From Zanthoxylum bungeanum (taxonomy: Eukaryota; Streptophyta; Magnoliopsida; Sapindales; Rutaceae), in the NCBI GenBank assembly GCA_019454045.1, contig SKCR01006536.1, forward strand, positions 1-64,000: 64,000 nucleotides of DNA, read 5' to 3'. Shown in pieces: positions 25,492-37,369 of this stretch; position 1 is the stretch's first letter, and every line of letters begins with the position of its first letter. Under the pieces are notes generated by a model. The model was given only the letters and a program-made list of their open reading frames with translations, ran no database searches and was not told the DNA's origin. The position numbers and the translations under genes were made by a program.

Positions 25492-26935
25492 CTTTCTGAA
25501 AGATAAAGCAATGTTTGTCATTTATATGCTTGTGTACGAGAAATCATGTTATGAGTTGTGTTTTGTGATATGTGCTCATGTGTGTATGTTTAATTGGTTG
25601 ATAGTTTCGTGGTATAGCAGTCGAGCTGGTTAGGAATCCGTTCGGATGACATTCATCTCATACCTATTCTAAAATAGGTAATGAGTCTCGTACGAGCATT
25701 ATATGTGTAAGCCATCTCATGTGTATGTGTTGCGTTGGTTGTGTGTTCATTAATGTTTTGACTGGTGTGTATGCTTCATTATCAGTTTCATGATGATTGT
25801 ATATATACCTCTGAGTATATACGTGTGTATGTTAATATTGTTAATGTATGTATGTATCTATATTATAAAAGAGACTGAATATGTTTGAAAGTCTTTCGTA
25901 ATGGAAATGTTTCCATGTAAGAACTCTGAAAATATATGATTTGCATGATTATAAGAGAAATGTGTTACGGTACGTGTGAATGCAAGTGAAACCCAAGTGT
26001 TAAACTATTGTAAGGTTATCGTGGTTAAAGAATGATGAAGTAAGTTATTTTGGTATTGAGATAATTTGTAACTAAATAGAAGAAAGTATGTTTTGAATTG
26101 AAGGTAGTATGTTTGTTTTAGCGATTAGATGATATTTTAAAGATACTTAATCTTAATAAAGTATAATAAACATGACTCCACGTCTCATATGATGGAAATG
26201 GATTCGATGTAAAATGACTTGTTCTGTTATGTTCAAGATAATGCATTGTGAGATTTGAATGTTTGGCTAATAAATTGGAATATATGAGAATTTGTCATGG
26301 TAAAGTATAAAGAATAATAAAAGTTGATAAATCTAAACTTGTAACAATTTAATAATTTTGATGAACTACCGATATATTTGGTTTATTTGGTTGTAGTTTA
26401 TTTTTGACTTGTTTGTCGTAATACTAGCATGGTTAGTTACTGAGTTTTAAAACTCACACCAAACCAGTTTGTTAGTTTTGCAGGTTGGCTTTCAGAATGG
26501 TTAACTATGACAGCTTTGGAGGTTTTGCTCGAGATGCGGATCACCCAAGCATCAGTCACCCTCACAAACGTCTTGGAAGAAGTTTTTGAAGTTTAGGACA
26601 TTTGATTTATTGTTTTATTTATCATGCTGAGTACGTTATTTGTAAATATTAAGCAAACATTTTGATTTCTTATGATGTTGTGGGCATAGTCCTTGAGTGT
26701 TGATAAATGATATGGGCACAGAGCCCTTAGCTCATGATTTTGATGTGTTGGTGTCGACTTGAGGTCTATTTTGATATATGATGTTTATTTCAGGTTCGTT
26801 TTGATGCTGGACTGAGATCCAGGTTGTCCAATTTTAGGATACATCATGCCATATTTTTTTATAAATTAGAGGCTTATGGAGATGGGTCGATCCTGTCTCT
26901 TGCCAGTAGCATCATGCCTCTGGCGGAGTGTTACA
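25492..26935 (+). mobile_element. Left LTR (3' part) of a probable Tekay-type gypsy element
   Basis: It matches 47440-48870 at roughly 90% by eye over its whole length, ends GTGTTACA, and is followed after four bases by a Met-tRNA primer site. Both copies share AGTTTTAAAACTCACAC, TTGGCTTTCAGAATGG and GATGGGTYGATCCTGTCTC. These features fit a chromovirus (Tekay-like) LTR. The 5' part upstream of 25492 does not match the right copy. Confidence 0.75.
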
Positions 26936-26939
26936 GTTG

Positions 26940-26951
26940 TGGTATCAGAGC
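26940..26951 (+). other. Primer binding site, initiator Met tRNA
   Basis: TGGTATCAGAGC, an exact match to the standard Met-tRNA primer site, four bases after the LTR end at 26935. Confidence 0.85.
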
Positions 26952-28449
26952 AAAGGTTTAGGTGTCGGTGACTGCAGCTACAAGGTATCCGATCATCTGG
27001 GTAACTTTTTTATTGTGAATAGACTATACAGGTCTTATGTTTGCTATTTGATTTGATTTTTGGTATATGATATGATGTGCTGTGATTTTCATTGATATGG
27101 GTGATTTGGATTATCTGTATATGTTTGTGTACTATGAATATATATTATGTATCAATTAAAAGTATGTGGTTTATATAAGTCTATATATAAGTAAGTAATG
27201 TGAATTCGAGGGTTTTGAAGTATGAGAGATTTTATGATGTTGATAGTGTGAAATGATATTTTGAAAACTTGGTATTTGATTTTTGACATAAAACTGGTTT
27301 GAAAAGAAAAAGGAAAGGAAAGAAGAAAGAAAAAAAGAAAAAAAAAAGAAATTTTTTTTTCAGATGTTTTGATTTTGATTATAAAGGATAAAAAAGTATT
27401 TCCGCCTCGACGCTTGATTCACATTTTCATGTTTTGAGATTTATCGATATCTTTTCGTCGAAGTGCTTGATAATATATTTCCGTCTCGATGCTCGAAAAT
27501 GATTTTGATGTTTTTAAAATATAAAACTTTATTTCCGTCGAGACGCTTTAAAATCTATTTTCGTCATGATGCTTGATGATTTTATATTTTTGACTCTCTG
27601 TGGCGCTTATATATGTTTCGTTCCGGCTTGGCCGTGGTGCTTGTTATGGGATCCAGAACATCGGAAAATGGCTTGTCCACTTCACTGTCGACATGGTCCG
27701 TATATTGTCTGGTCTGTGTGCGCGATTGAACAGTGGACGATCGATATGTATTTTGAAAAGTTTACATTAAAGATTTATTTGTGATTTAAACATATTTTTG
27801 TTTTTGGGGGAAAATTGATTTCAAAAGAATTACATTTTCATTTTGATGCATTTCGATATTGTTTATGATATTATACAGGATGATATGTTTCTGTCACGAC
27901 GCTTGATTATTTTTTTTATAGTTATAATTTGATATGATATGTTTCTGCTGTGATGCTTGTATAGGGGTTTGTCAAACTACAGTGGGCTGACCGGACCCTA
28001 TGTCGACAGGGGATCATTTCGTTCATTGTCCGATCCATGCACACGATTCAGACATTGGGCGCTCATTATGTTTCATCCAGTTGGATTATACTGGATGCTC
28101 GATATGGATTTACGATGATGGATTTTAAAACTAATTTTATTTACAGTAAAAAAGTTTTTCAAATGTATTTTCGAAATGGTTTTTGAAAGAGATCGTTTCA
28201 CGTTTTCTATTTTAAATGATGACAGAGATTGACAGATTTCAGACTATCAACATCATAAGAGCATGTAAGATTATTTGTCACTTCTGGCTGTGACAATGGA
28301 TGTATTTGTTGATATAAAAGATTATGTTTGTTACAAGAGTATGTATGTAAGTTTATGGTTAATCACATATCCTTTGGGTATTGTGATGGGTATGTGTGCT
28401 ATGTTGTCAGCCATACAATGTTGTATGTGCGATTGGATATGTACGTATG
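26952..28449 (+). other. Internal leader of the Tekay-like element with degenerate repeats
   Basis: No gag reading frame is visible. A purine-rich stretch (27300-27350) is followed by at least seven degenerate copies of a TTTCCGTCTCGACGCTTGA-type word between 27395 and 27965, and two longer related stretches around GTCGACA...CGATTCA (27690-27740, 28000-28060). The Tat element inserted after 28449; the last five bases (GTATG) are its target duplication. Confidence 0.6.
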
Positions 28450-29960
28450 TGTAGGCATTGCATTTTCGCATGTGAAACCCGATGATGAGTCTCAATTGGA
28501 GGCATTACCTTTTTAGCTAAGGATATTGCGGGAAATGGAGGTCAGAAGGGGAAATTCGGAATAAGTATGTCATCAAGTTCATTCCACAAGTTCACTGTCT
28601 TCGTTGGTGCTGCGTTCGTTACTTCGTTCGAACCTCAGGCAGATTGCGGACGTTCGTGCCACGTTCTAATTGGCGTTCGAACGGAGTCGGTGTTTCTGGT
28701 TTTGCTGCTAGCCTCGCACCCCAACCCATTTAGCCCCCCAAAGCCCATAAAACACATCCCAATTTAATTAAATTAGACATTAAATATTAAATAAGATATT
28801 TAAATCATTTACCAATTAAATAAAACACTAAATATAATCATACCTAATCAAAGCTAATCAAATATTTGACTTCCTAATCTAATAAGACATCTACCAATTT
28901 AAAATAGTTGACTTCCTAATTCAATAAGATATCCACCAATTTAGATTAGTTGACTTCCTAATTCAAAATATTTTGTCCCCCCTCAATCTTGTATATACCT
29001 TTCCCATCTCTCCTAAATTTGGAAACAGAATCCCTTCCTGTGAGACAAGGTGAAGCCCTAGCCCTTCTCTATATAAACAACCCCTAACCTAGCCACCCCG
29101 GCTCTCGGAATCTCTCTAGCTCAGACATACAATTCACAGAAGAAATATCAGACATCACAAGCAAATCACCCCCTTCATCCTTACCCTCACATCACTGAAA
29201 CTACAAGCACCAAAACAACCCCTAACCACCACCGAAAATCACCCCCATTAAACCTCCACACATCACCAAAAATCACACCAAACACAGCAGCTTAAACCAC
29301 TCCCAAAACAGTCCCTAAAACCCCTTAAAACAGTAACATAAACTACACTTATAATCCTTGAAATAACCACACAAAACCACACCAAAAAGAACACACAGAA
29401 CAGTCCATCAAGAACATCAAAACAGTCCACAAACAGTAAGCAGAGGACACAGAGGAAACGGCAGCAAAACCACAAGGAAACAGCAGCAAAATGGAGTCGG
29501 AACAGTAGCTTGAGCGGCCGAACAACGAAGGAAGAGGCAAACCAGTGAACCAGAAAAGTTGCGGAGCTTTACCCCCTTTCGATCTTCGTAGAACGCGAGT
29601 CCGAAAGACGGCTTAAAAGGTTAGACCTGAGGGTACTTCCCACATTCATCCTCTTTTGATTCTTGTTATTTATTTCGACTGTACTTTACTCTTTTATTGA
29701 ATATTGTTCGTGTATGATGTGCGTTGTGGGTATTGGATGAATGGAATAGGGTCGTCTCTTGTGGTATATAGGATGGAAACCCAGACGTAAATTCCGTAGC
29801 CGAATCCGAATGGATGGTAGTGCGGTCTGTACTTGGGATACAACTCCACGTACCACTTGAGTAAACGGCACCTTCCTTTGTTTCATGTTGGATTGGTTTA
29901 CCTATTTTCTTGTTACTTGAATTCTGTATGTTGCTTATTTGTGTATGATACGATCAAGTG

Positions 29961-30475
29961 CATGGGCTTAGTAAGTGTGATGAAAGGTCCCCTAATTGGA
30001 GGGGTTAAAATCCTTCACCACGATGCTTTGCCGCACCGATTGATGTGTGTTCGGTTGAATGCGAGATACGTTCAATCGGGCATACTTAGTTTGATATGAT
30101 TGTCTTTATTTTCGTATGCATGATTCAATCGAGCGCATGGGCTTAGTAAGTGTGATGTGAGATCCCCTATGGGGAGGGGCTAAAGCCCTTTACCATGATG
30201 CTTTGCCGCACCGGTTGATGTGTGTTCGGTTGGATACAAGATACGTTCAATCGGGCACACTATGTTTAATATTATTGCTTTTAATTCTTTGTATGCATGA
30301 TTCAGTCGAGCGCATGGGCTTAGTAAGTGTGATGTGAAATCCCCTATGAGGAGGGGTTAAAGCCCTTTACCACGATGCTTTACCGCGCCGGTTAATGTAT
30401 GTTCAGTCGAATGCGAGATACATTTGATCGGACATATTGAATTTGACATTGTCATCTTTATTCTTTGTGTTGCAT
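29961..30475 (+). repeat. Three ~176-bp tandem units in the Tat 5' LTR
   Basis: Units begin at CATGGGCTTAGTAAG at 29961, 30135 and 30313. Each carries TTTACCAYGATGCTTTRCCGC-like text and ends near the start of the next unit. The same three units recur in the 3' LTR from about 43133. Confidence 0.9.
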
Positions 30476-30960
30476 GCATCAGGTCTGGTTCCGTTCGAAC
30501 GCGTTCTCGGACGCTACACGAATGCGAACCTTCTGTTTACCGTTCGTACGCGTTCTCGAACGCTACGCGAACGCACATGCACTTTCTTAGTTTCATAATG
30601 CATCAGGTCTGGTTCCGTTCAAACGCGTTCTCGGACGCTACACGAACGCAAACCTTCTGTTTATCGTTCGCACGCGTTCTCAAACGCTACGCGAACGCAC
30701 ACGCACTTTCTTAGTTTCATAATGCATCAGGTCTGGTTCCGTTCGAACGCGTTCTCAGACGCTACACGAACGCGAACCTTCTGTTTACCGTTCGCACGCG
30801 TTCTCGAACGCTACATGAACGCACACGCACTTTCTTAATTTCATAATGCATCAGGTCTGGTTTCGTTCGAACGCGTTCTCGGACGCTACACGAACGCGAA
30901 CCTTCTGTTTACCGTTCGCACGCGTTCTCGAACGCTACGCGAACGTGCACCCACTGAATT
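30476..30960 (+). repeat. Four 124-bp CpG-rich tandem units in the Tat 5' LTR
   Basis: Units start GCATCAGGTCTGG at 30476, 30600, 30724 and 30848, an exact 124-bp period. Each is made of two related half-units built on GTTCGAACGCGTTCTCG and GTTCGCACGCGTTCTCG, so the unit is itself an internal duplication. Four copies recur in the 3' LTR (43649-44120). Confidence 0.93.
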
Positions 30961-31646
30961 GAGTCCTCTTCATTAGATCTAACGCATAGTTTTCCTAGTA
31001 GCTATCCCCACATGTATGAATACGAACGTGTTTAATGTATTACAATTCATATGCTTATGTCATGATAACATTTGAGTATTATTTCTTGCGGTATATCGGA
31101 TGGAAACCCAGACGTAAATTCCGTAGCCGATTCCGAATGGACGGTAGTGTGGTCTGTACTTGGGATACAATTCCACGTACCACTTGGAAAAGTGCCCATA
31201 TGTGTGCTGGTATGGTTAATACGTGTGCTTGTGTTTTCTTGAATGTAATATGCCAATGAAGTTGTATGTTCGTTGCTACTTTGATATATTTTTAAGCATG
31301 CAATTTTAGATGTGAGATATATGTGGAATGTGTGCATAAGTTTTATTTTGTGTATGGGAATTTAGAAGCATGATACTCTTGGAAATAAGTGTTACTTAAG
31401 CTTGATTAAATTATCACATAAATCCTTTCATTACAAGTGACATGAGTAAGGGACCATTCCAAACCCAACGGTTTGAGGTCTTCCATTGCGAGGGGTGAGT
31501 GCGGCCTTAAATCTCATTTTCCCGGTTCACACTGGGTGGCGACTCCATTATTCTCCGGTTTAGTCTCCCGTGGCTATTCCGTACTCCCAACTAGGCCGCG
31601 AGCCTAGGACAGCACGCGTCGCCCAGGTAGCTGTGTTCCCACAGTC

Positions 31647-31665
31647 TGGCGACTCCACTGGGGAT
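31647..31665 (+). other. Primer binding site of the Tat element
   Basis: TGGCGACTCCACTGGGGAT starts three bases after the LTR end. From memory this is the Arg-tRNA-type primer site used by Tat/Ogre elements; the tRNA identity was not checked. Confidence 0.8.
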
Positions 31666-32789
31666 AGAGAATTGGCCCCGAAATATTGTCTTGTAATGTT
31701 TGGATTTATGTTTTAATTGACCGTGTCTATAGTGGATAAAGTGAGGGTTTAATCAAAGGCATTTTAAGGCTAGGTAATGGTTTGGTGTCTTCCTTCACTC
31801 ACTACCTTTCTAGAAGGAAAAGCTGTGAAGGCACCTAGATAGCTATCTACTCGTAGCCTTTTGTGATGGACTAATTTGGAGGACTCGTTTTTATTCCTGA
31901 CACCAAGCGATAAGAGCCTAAGAGGCTTGGGTATTTAAGTGAGCCTCGCTCCACCTTCCCTCTGGGGAATCTACAACGGGAAATCCATTTGACAGTTCGT
32001 CACACACCATAGCTCATTGGCACGTACCTTAGTGTATAAAAAGGGGTGCGCTCACTTGGTTGCTCGAACCCTTGAGTGGGGAGACCTAGTTGTGGGCCAT
32101 CCTTCACCGGTGAGAGCCTTTGTATTTACTCTTGCTAACTCACCCATAGACCGGGTTGGCTAAAGTAACAATTATTTCCTTGAATATGTGCTTGTGGACC
32201 ATCCTCATTTGGATGCAGTTGGACTATTGTCAAAAATACGGACTTGCTGGGCCATTTAAACTGGGGTGAGTTCGTACCTTATGACTATTAGGCCCAAAGC
32301 TTCTGAAATATTGATGGGCCATTATGTAGAAATTATTACGTTATGTTTGCATTATCTTTCTTCCATGCTTGTGCTTGGGAACATCGTCGTTTGGATCCAT
32401 TTGGACCATTTTTCATGGGATATGGGCTTGTTGGACCATTTAAACTGGGACAAGGACGTATTCCATGACTATTGGGCCAAAGGCGTCTAAGTGTTGATGG
32501 GCCACCTTATGCTTGTGTTCGGAACATTATCATTTGGATTTAGTTGGGCTTCTTGTCATAAGATGTGAACTCGTTGGGCCATTTAAACTGGAATGGGTTC
32601 GCTCCTATGACAGTTAGCCCGAAAGATTCTAAAATGGTAGCGGGCCGATTTGTTTGAAAATTTCAAATTGATTTAGTATGTTATATATGTCACATGCATC
32701 TCATGCACCTCACGCATACATATATCATGTTAACACCATCTATGTCTTAAAAGACACATAGATAATCCGTTTGGGTTAGAGAAGGGACA
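31666..32789 (+). other. Tat untranslated leader with tandem repeats
   Basis: No reading frame. Around 32190-32650 a unit of roughly 150 bp recurs three times, recognised by the words GGGCCATTTAAACTGG / GGACCATTTAAACTGG (about 32251, 32435, 32577) and by the ATTTGGATYYA-like text before them. The rest is unique sequence up to the gag start. Confidence 0.7.
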
Positions 32790-32836
32790 ATGCTCACTAA
32801 AAGAACAAGTATGAGTGAATCCGATAATGAGGTGTC

Positions 32837-34942
32837 TGATGAGCGGAAAATATATCAATATTTACCGCCCCTTTAACTTAATATTTTGTTAGTTTCTCGG
32901 GTTTGATGAACGTTTTGATGTGTTTTTAGTTATTTTGCAGATAAAATAATATCGGGTCTCAATGAAATCATTTAGGATGAAATATGGGTCAAATAATGGC
33001 AATTATTGGACTTGATATTTTAATTTTGGAGATTGGAAATTTGAAAAGGCGTTTTGACGAAGTGCAGTTTTGGAAATTCCAGTTTTGCGCATCTGTCGTA
33101 TTTTGGGCATAACGTTGTACTCAGATATTGGATTGAGCAAATGCAAGTTCCAGATTAAAGAAGACTCAAAGATCTACAACTTTGAAAGACAAAATAATTT
33201 CGAATTCTGAAGATTTCATGCCCGAAATGGATGAACCATCCAGAAGTGTGTAGTGTGTAATTATTAAAGTCACTTTCAATCATTTTCAAAGCAAAAAATA
33301 AATTAATAAATAAATAATAAAAATTATAAAATCATCACCAAACATGATAAGAGATTAGTGGAGCAATTAATAATGGATTTGGTGGAGCAATTAGTGGAGC
33401 AATTGGGGAGCAATTAATAATTGATTTGGTGGATGATTTGATGGAGGCAAAATTTTGCCTATAAATACCAAGTCATTTCATTTGTAAAATTCATACTTTC
33501 TTCTAAGGAATTCCTTAGAATACTAAGAAGATTGTATCTTGTTTGTTTATTTATAGCTTTCAGTAATTAATTTTCGTTTTCGCACTTTCTTTTCTTTACT
33601 TTTCAGTTTTTACTTTCCGCAATTTACTTTTACGCCCAGTACTTTTCTTTCTTTAATTTTCAGTTTTTACTTTTCAGTAATGAGGAGGTAACTCCCTTTT
33701 GCTGGGGTAAAAGGTAAAACTTTTATTACTAATATTTAGATTAATCTCCCTTAATTATAATATATAAACTAGTTAAAACCTGACTTAACGAGGATACCGC
33801 CATATTGGTCGGTTGGTAATTATTTAAATTGGTTTTAACCTGACTAAACTGGATACCGCCTGATTGGTCGGTTGGTAATTAATTATTAATTTGACTTAAT
33901 CTGGATACCGCCTATATGGCTGGTTGGTAATTATCATGCAAAGTTAATATATTATATTAAGGGAGATATCTAAAATAGAAGTAATAAAAGTGGATCCTTT
34001 TACCTCAGCATTTTCTTTTATTGTAATTTTACTTTATTTACTTTTCAGCAATTTACTTTCAGCATCTTTTCACAATTTACTTTCATTTACTTTCAGCATT
34101 TACTTTTTAGCATTTACTTTTTCAGCTTTACTTTATGTCTTTTACTTTTCATTTCAGCATTTTTATTTAATGTCTTTTATTTTTAAGTTTTTACTAGCCC
34201 TATTTATGTGTTAGTTATCTGGGGTTGTGATGAATTCTAATATCACACCGTTTAATAAGGGGTTATTTTATAGTTTGGGTAATTTAAAGGTTTACTTATT
34301 AAGTCTTAAGCTTAATGCTTCTTGTTGTCTGATCACCAATAAGATTGATGTGGTAAATCTAAAATGAACTAGACATAGGGATTTTAGGTTTCAGCCTTAG
34401 ACTTAATAGCCCACGATCTTCCTTGAGGATAGATAACCCTTTAATAGATTTCCTTACATGATAGGAATATACCTGTCGGGTGGGGGTAGCCATAATTGGA
34501 ACTTAAACTTAATGAATCCAGATAATTTGGTTGACATAGACATATGATTCAATTAGGTTAAACTGGGTATTTGTGTCTGACCATCGGAAGAGGCTTTCAC
34601 ATAATTTAGTGTTCCAGGTTAGTAAACTGATTTATTACACAACAACATAAAATAACCACTTCATCTTTAAAATGATATTAGAATGAATCACAACCCTAGA
34701 TCTTTGTGTCTTTTGTTATTTTCCTTAGTATTTTCTTTTGTCTTTTTATTTATTTATTTTGAAAACCACTTTCAACCAATCATCAAACAATCATTCTCTT
34801 CTCCATCTACTTAGATATTTGTAAATATAAATAGATTCAATAATAATAACACAGTAGGAATTAAGTCCTCATGGGATCGATATTTTTATACTACTTGAAC
34901 GATACGTGCGCTTGCGTTATACGTGTGTGTTTACGCCGGTCA
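32837..34942 (+). mobile_element. Athila-type solo LTR inside Tat gag
   Basis: Begins TGATGAGCGGAAAATATATC and ends TTACGCCGGTCA, the same ends as the LTRs at 50723 and 58179. It is flanked by the 5-bp target duplication GTGTC (32832-32836 and 34943-34947). With no internal region, it is a solo LTR left by LTR-LTR recombination. It is about 330 bp longer than its relatives because of the inverted-repeat module at 33681-34010. Promoter-like CTATAAATACC near 33459. Confidence 0.95.
33681..34010. repeat. Long inverted-repeat module with three internal direct repeats
   Basis: The left arm from about 33699 (TGCTGGGGTAAAAGG) pairs imperfectly over some 60 bases with the right arm ending near 34010 (reverse complement TGCTGAGGTAAAAGG). 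Between them lie three ~55-bp repeats with GGATACCGCC...GGTTGGTAATTA. The other two LTRs of this family lack the whole block. Confidence 0.8.
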
Positions 34943-35969
34943 GTGTCCCGTATGGATCAGTTAGAGAACAGTCTCGCCAAGGTCACTGAACAGTTGCAGG
35001 CTTTGACTACTGTTGTGGCTGGTATAGCCGGGTCTCGTGCTGGGGGTAGTTCTGGGGATGCAAGACAAGAGGAACCTCCAAACAGATTGGGGGATGATAC
35101 CCCCACTTTTGATGATGATATGGCAGAGTATGCATCGGGCAGAGTATCTGGGTCTCAGGCAGAGTTACAGAAACTTCGGGATCAGGTTGAGTCGGTTACC
35201 CGTAAGATGAGGGGTAAGAATGAGGATTTGCTGGATTATGACACGCTCACTTTCGAGGAACAGTTGCCGGCACAGTTCAAGATGTCGGATATGGCTAAGT
35301 TTAACGGGAATGGGGATCCGAGGGTGCATCTCCGACAGTTTGTATCAGTCATGAGTTCAGTTGGCTTATCTCAGCGCCAAGTGCAGAAAATGTTTGGAAT
35401 GTCGCTTGAATGAGCTCACGTGGTATGGTACCACACTTTGGAGAAGAAAGTAAAGGAAGATTGGAGGGAGTTGGCCGATGCTTTCCTAAAGCAGTATGTC
35501 ACTGACTTGGAGATCGATCTGTCACTCCGTGATCTGGAGAATGTTAAGCAGAAAGCGGAGGAGAGTTTTAAGGAGTATGTGGACCGGTGGAGGGGTCAGT
35601 TGTTGAAAATGCAGACTAGGCCTTCAGAGAAGGATCAGATTAAGATGATTATCAAGGCACCAAGCCCTCCATTTACAGCAAGTTGAGGAGGATGACCTCC
35701 ATGATTGCAACTTTCGGCAGTTGAGGGAAACTGTCATGGATATTGAGGAAGAAGAGGCCGAGAATAGAAAATTCTATGGTCTGAACATGAGGCCCATTGA
35801 GGGAACATCGGGAACAAAGCCCGTTTCTGCTGAAATTGCCGCTATCCAGAACAGGCAGTTTTCCAACTTGGGAAGGCCCCCTATCAAGGTGCTAGAGAAG
35901 TTGAAGAGGCAAGGGCTCTTAAAACCCTTGGATGCCAAACCATTACCCATCCCCTACCATCACATTATA

Positions 35970-37216
35970 ACCTAAGCCTTTACTGCCGCTTCCACCAACA
36001 AAAAGGCCATGACACCGACAACTGCGCCCGACTTCGCCATGAAATCCAAGACCTGATAGACTCCAAGAAAATACCTAACCCAGAAACAGAACAGCCTGAC
36101 ACACACAGAAACCCCTTACCCAACTACCGTGCCGTACCGCCACCAGCCTATATGATCAATTCTGGCCTCCCAGAAGACCTTGTCCTGAAATCCTTTCACC
36201 CTCAAGCCTTTTGCCTGGGAATCTGGGATAGTACTAGTGAAGATGAGTTTGAGCAGGGGAAAAACTTTTGGCTTGATTTCTCTAGCAGTGATGAGGAAGA
36301 AGTAAGGGGAATGACACGTAGCGGTCATTTTTACAATGATACGGCGGAAAAGGGTAAGGAAGCTTTGACAGATGGTAGAGAAGTGGTTGAGACTGCAGAA
36401 AATACTGATGGGGATATAGTGCTGAGGCAATTGAGGAAGACTAGAGCACAAGTGAGTATCTGGGAACTGTTATGTGCATCTCGGGAGCATAGGCAGGCTA
36501 TGGTTGAGGCCTTGAGCAAGATTGTGGTACCGGAGGATACTAACCCCGCAATGTTTGTTGTGTCGGTTCAGAAAGAAGCTTTGCAGATATCCTTTTCTGA
36601 GGATGAACTCCCGGTGGAGGGAAGAAATCATAACAGGCCTCTATTTATCAGGGCCGAGGTGAGGGGCAAGAAAACTTCATGTGTGATGGTGGATGACGGT
36701 TCGTCCATCAATGTGTGCCCGTTGAAAATTCTAGCAAGATTGGGTATGAAAGCAACAGACTTGGACCCCTCCAGTATGACTATTAAAGCTTATGATGACA
36801 GTAAAAGGGGAGTTGAGGGTACCTTTGTGGCTATGGTCAATGTAGGGCCGATTGAAGATGAGGTTGAGTTCACAGTGCTGGACATCCCAGCCACTTTTGC
36901 CTTATTTTTGGGAAGGCCTTGGTTTCACAAGCTTGGGGGCGTGCCTTCCACTTTGTATCAGATGATCAAATTCCCGTATGAGGGAGAAGTTGTTACCATC
37001 CGGGCTGAGTTAGATAATGCCGTGGCTGCCTTGGAGATACAACCTTTCACGAGGTTTCAGGTGTCAGCTACTTTCGAGGAATGGGTGGATCCTAGGGTGG
37101 CTAGGATTATGGAGAAGATGAAGTTTGAGAGTCGGAAAAGGTTCAAAACTGCCAGATTTCAGGGGACAGACTACTCGGAAGGGTTTGGGGGTACAAATCT
37201 GACGAAGAAAAGCTAA
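35970..37216 (+). pseudogene. Tat protease region
   Basis: Open from just before the zinc knuckle through 37216. The aspartic protease active site is VDDGSSINVCP near 36690-36720, followed by IPATFALFLGRPWFH (36880-36930), both typical of Tat proteases where the usual DTG/DSG is altered. The preceding stretch is acidic (SSSDEEEVRG) and may be a linker. It would cleave the gag-pol polyprotein. This is the longest clean frame of the element (354 residues from 36152); upstream and downstream frames are broken. Confidence 0.85.
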
Positions 37217-37369
37217 AGGTCAAGAAAAAGGGCTTGAGACTGATGGAATGTTTTGTGAAAGCTTCGGATATCAAGGGGAGCCTGAACCTGTGGAAGTCAA
37301 TGGGATTGTGGTACCTGGGTTTGAGATCTTCCAGGATTTGTTGGGTGAGAACCACTGACTGAAGAAGCT

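Larger units (their letters stand above)
28450..31643 (+). mobile_element. 5' LTR of the Tat element
   Basis: TG...CA ends, TATATAA at about 29070, then a CA-rich leader and a donor-like block ending AAAAGGTTAGACC (29555-29630). It has the shared module twice (29763-29861 and 31090-31188), three ~176-bp units, four 124-bp units and the U5 module (31427-31640). ORFs called within it follow repeat periodicity and are not genes. Confidence 0.95.
32790..36110 (+). pseudogene. Tat gag, interrupted by a solo LTR
   Basis: The ATG at 32790 opens MLTKRTSMSESDNEVS and is broken at 32836 by the solo LTR. After the duplicated GTGTC the same frame resumes (RMDQLENSLAKVTEQ). The retrotransposon gag domain follows (HLRQFVSVMSSVGLS near 35330; WYHTLEKKVKEDW; FKEYVDRWRGQ near 35570), with an in-frame stop at 35411-35413 and frameshifts near 35680, 35720 and 35960. 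A zinc knuckle (CRFHQQKGHDTDNC) lies near 35985-36030. Gag forms the particle that packages element RNA. The clean in-frame junction shows gag was open there when the LTR inserted, or nearly so. Confidence 0.9.

Noticed and set aside
30424..30714. 96-aa ORF in the Tat LTR, repeated at 43597-43887
   Set aside because: Runs through the 124-bp tandem array; it is present in both LTRs because they are copies.
30476..30960. Regular repeats considered as a CRISPR-like array
   Set aside because: Units are contiguous with no unique spacers, and the context is a plant LTR.
36116..36519. Minus ORFs over the Tat protease region
   Set aside because: Antisense shadows of a clearly coding plus strand.
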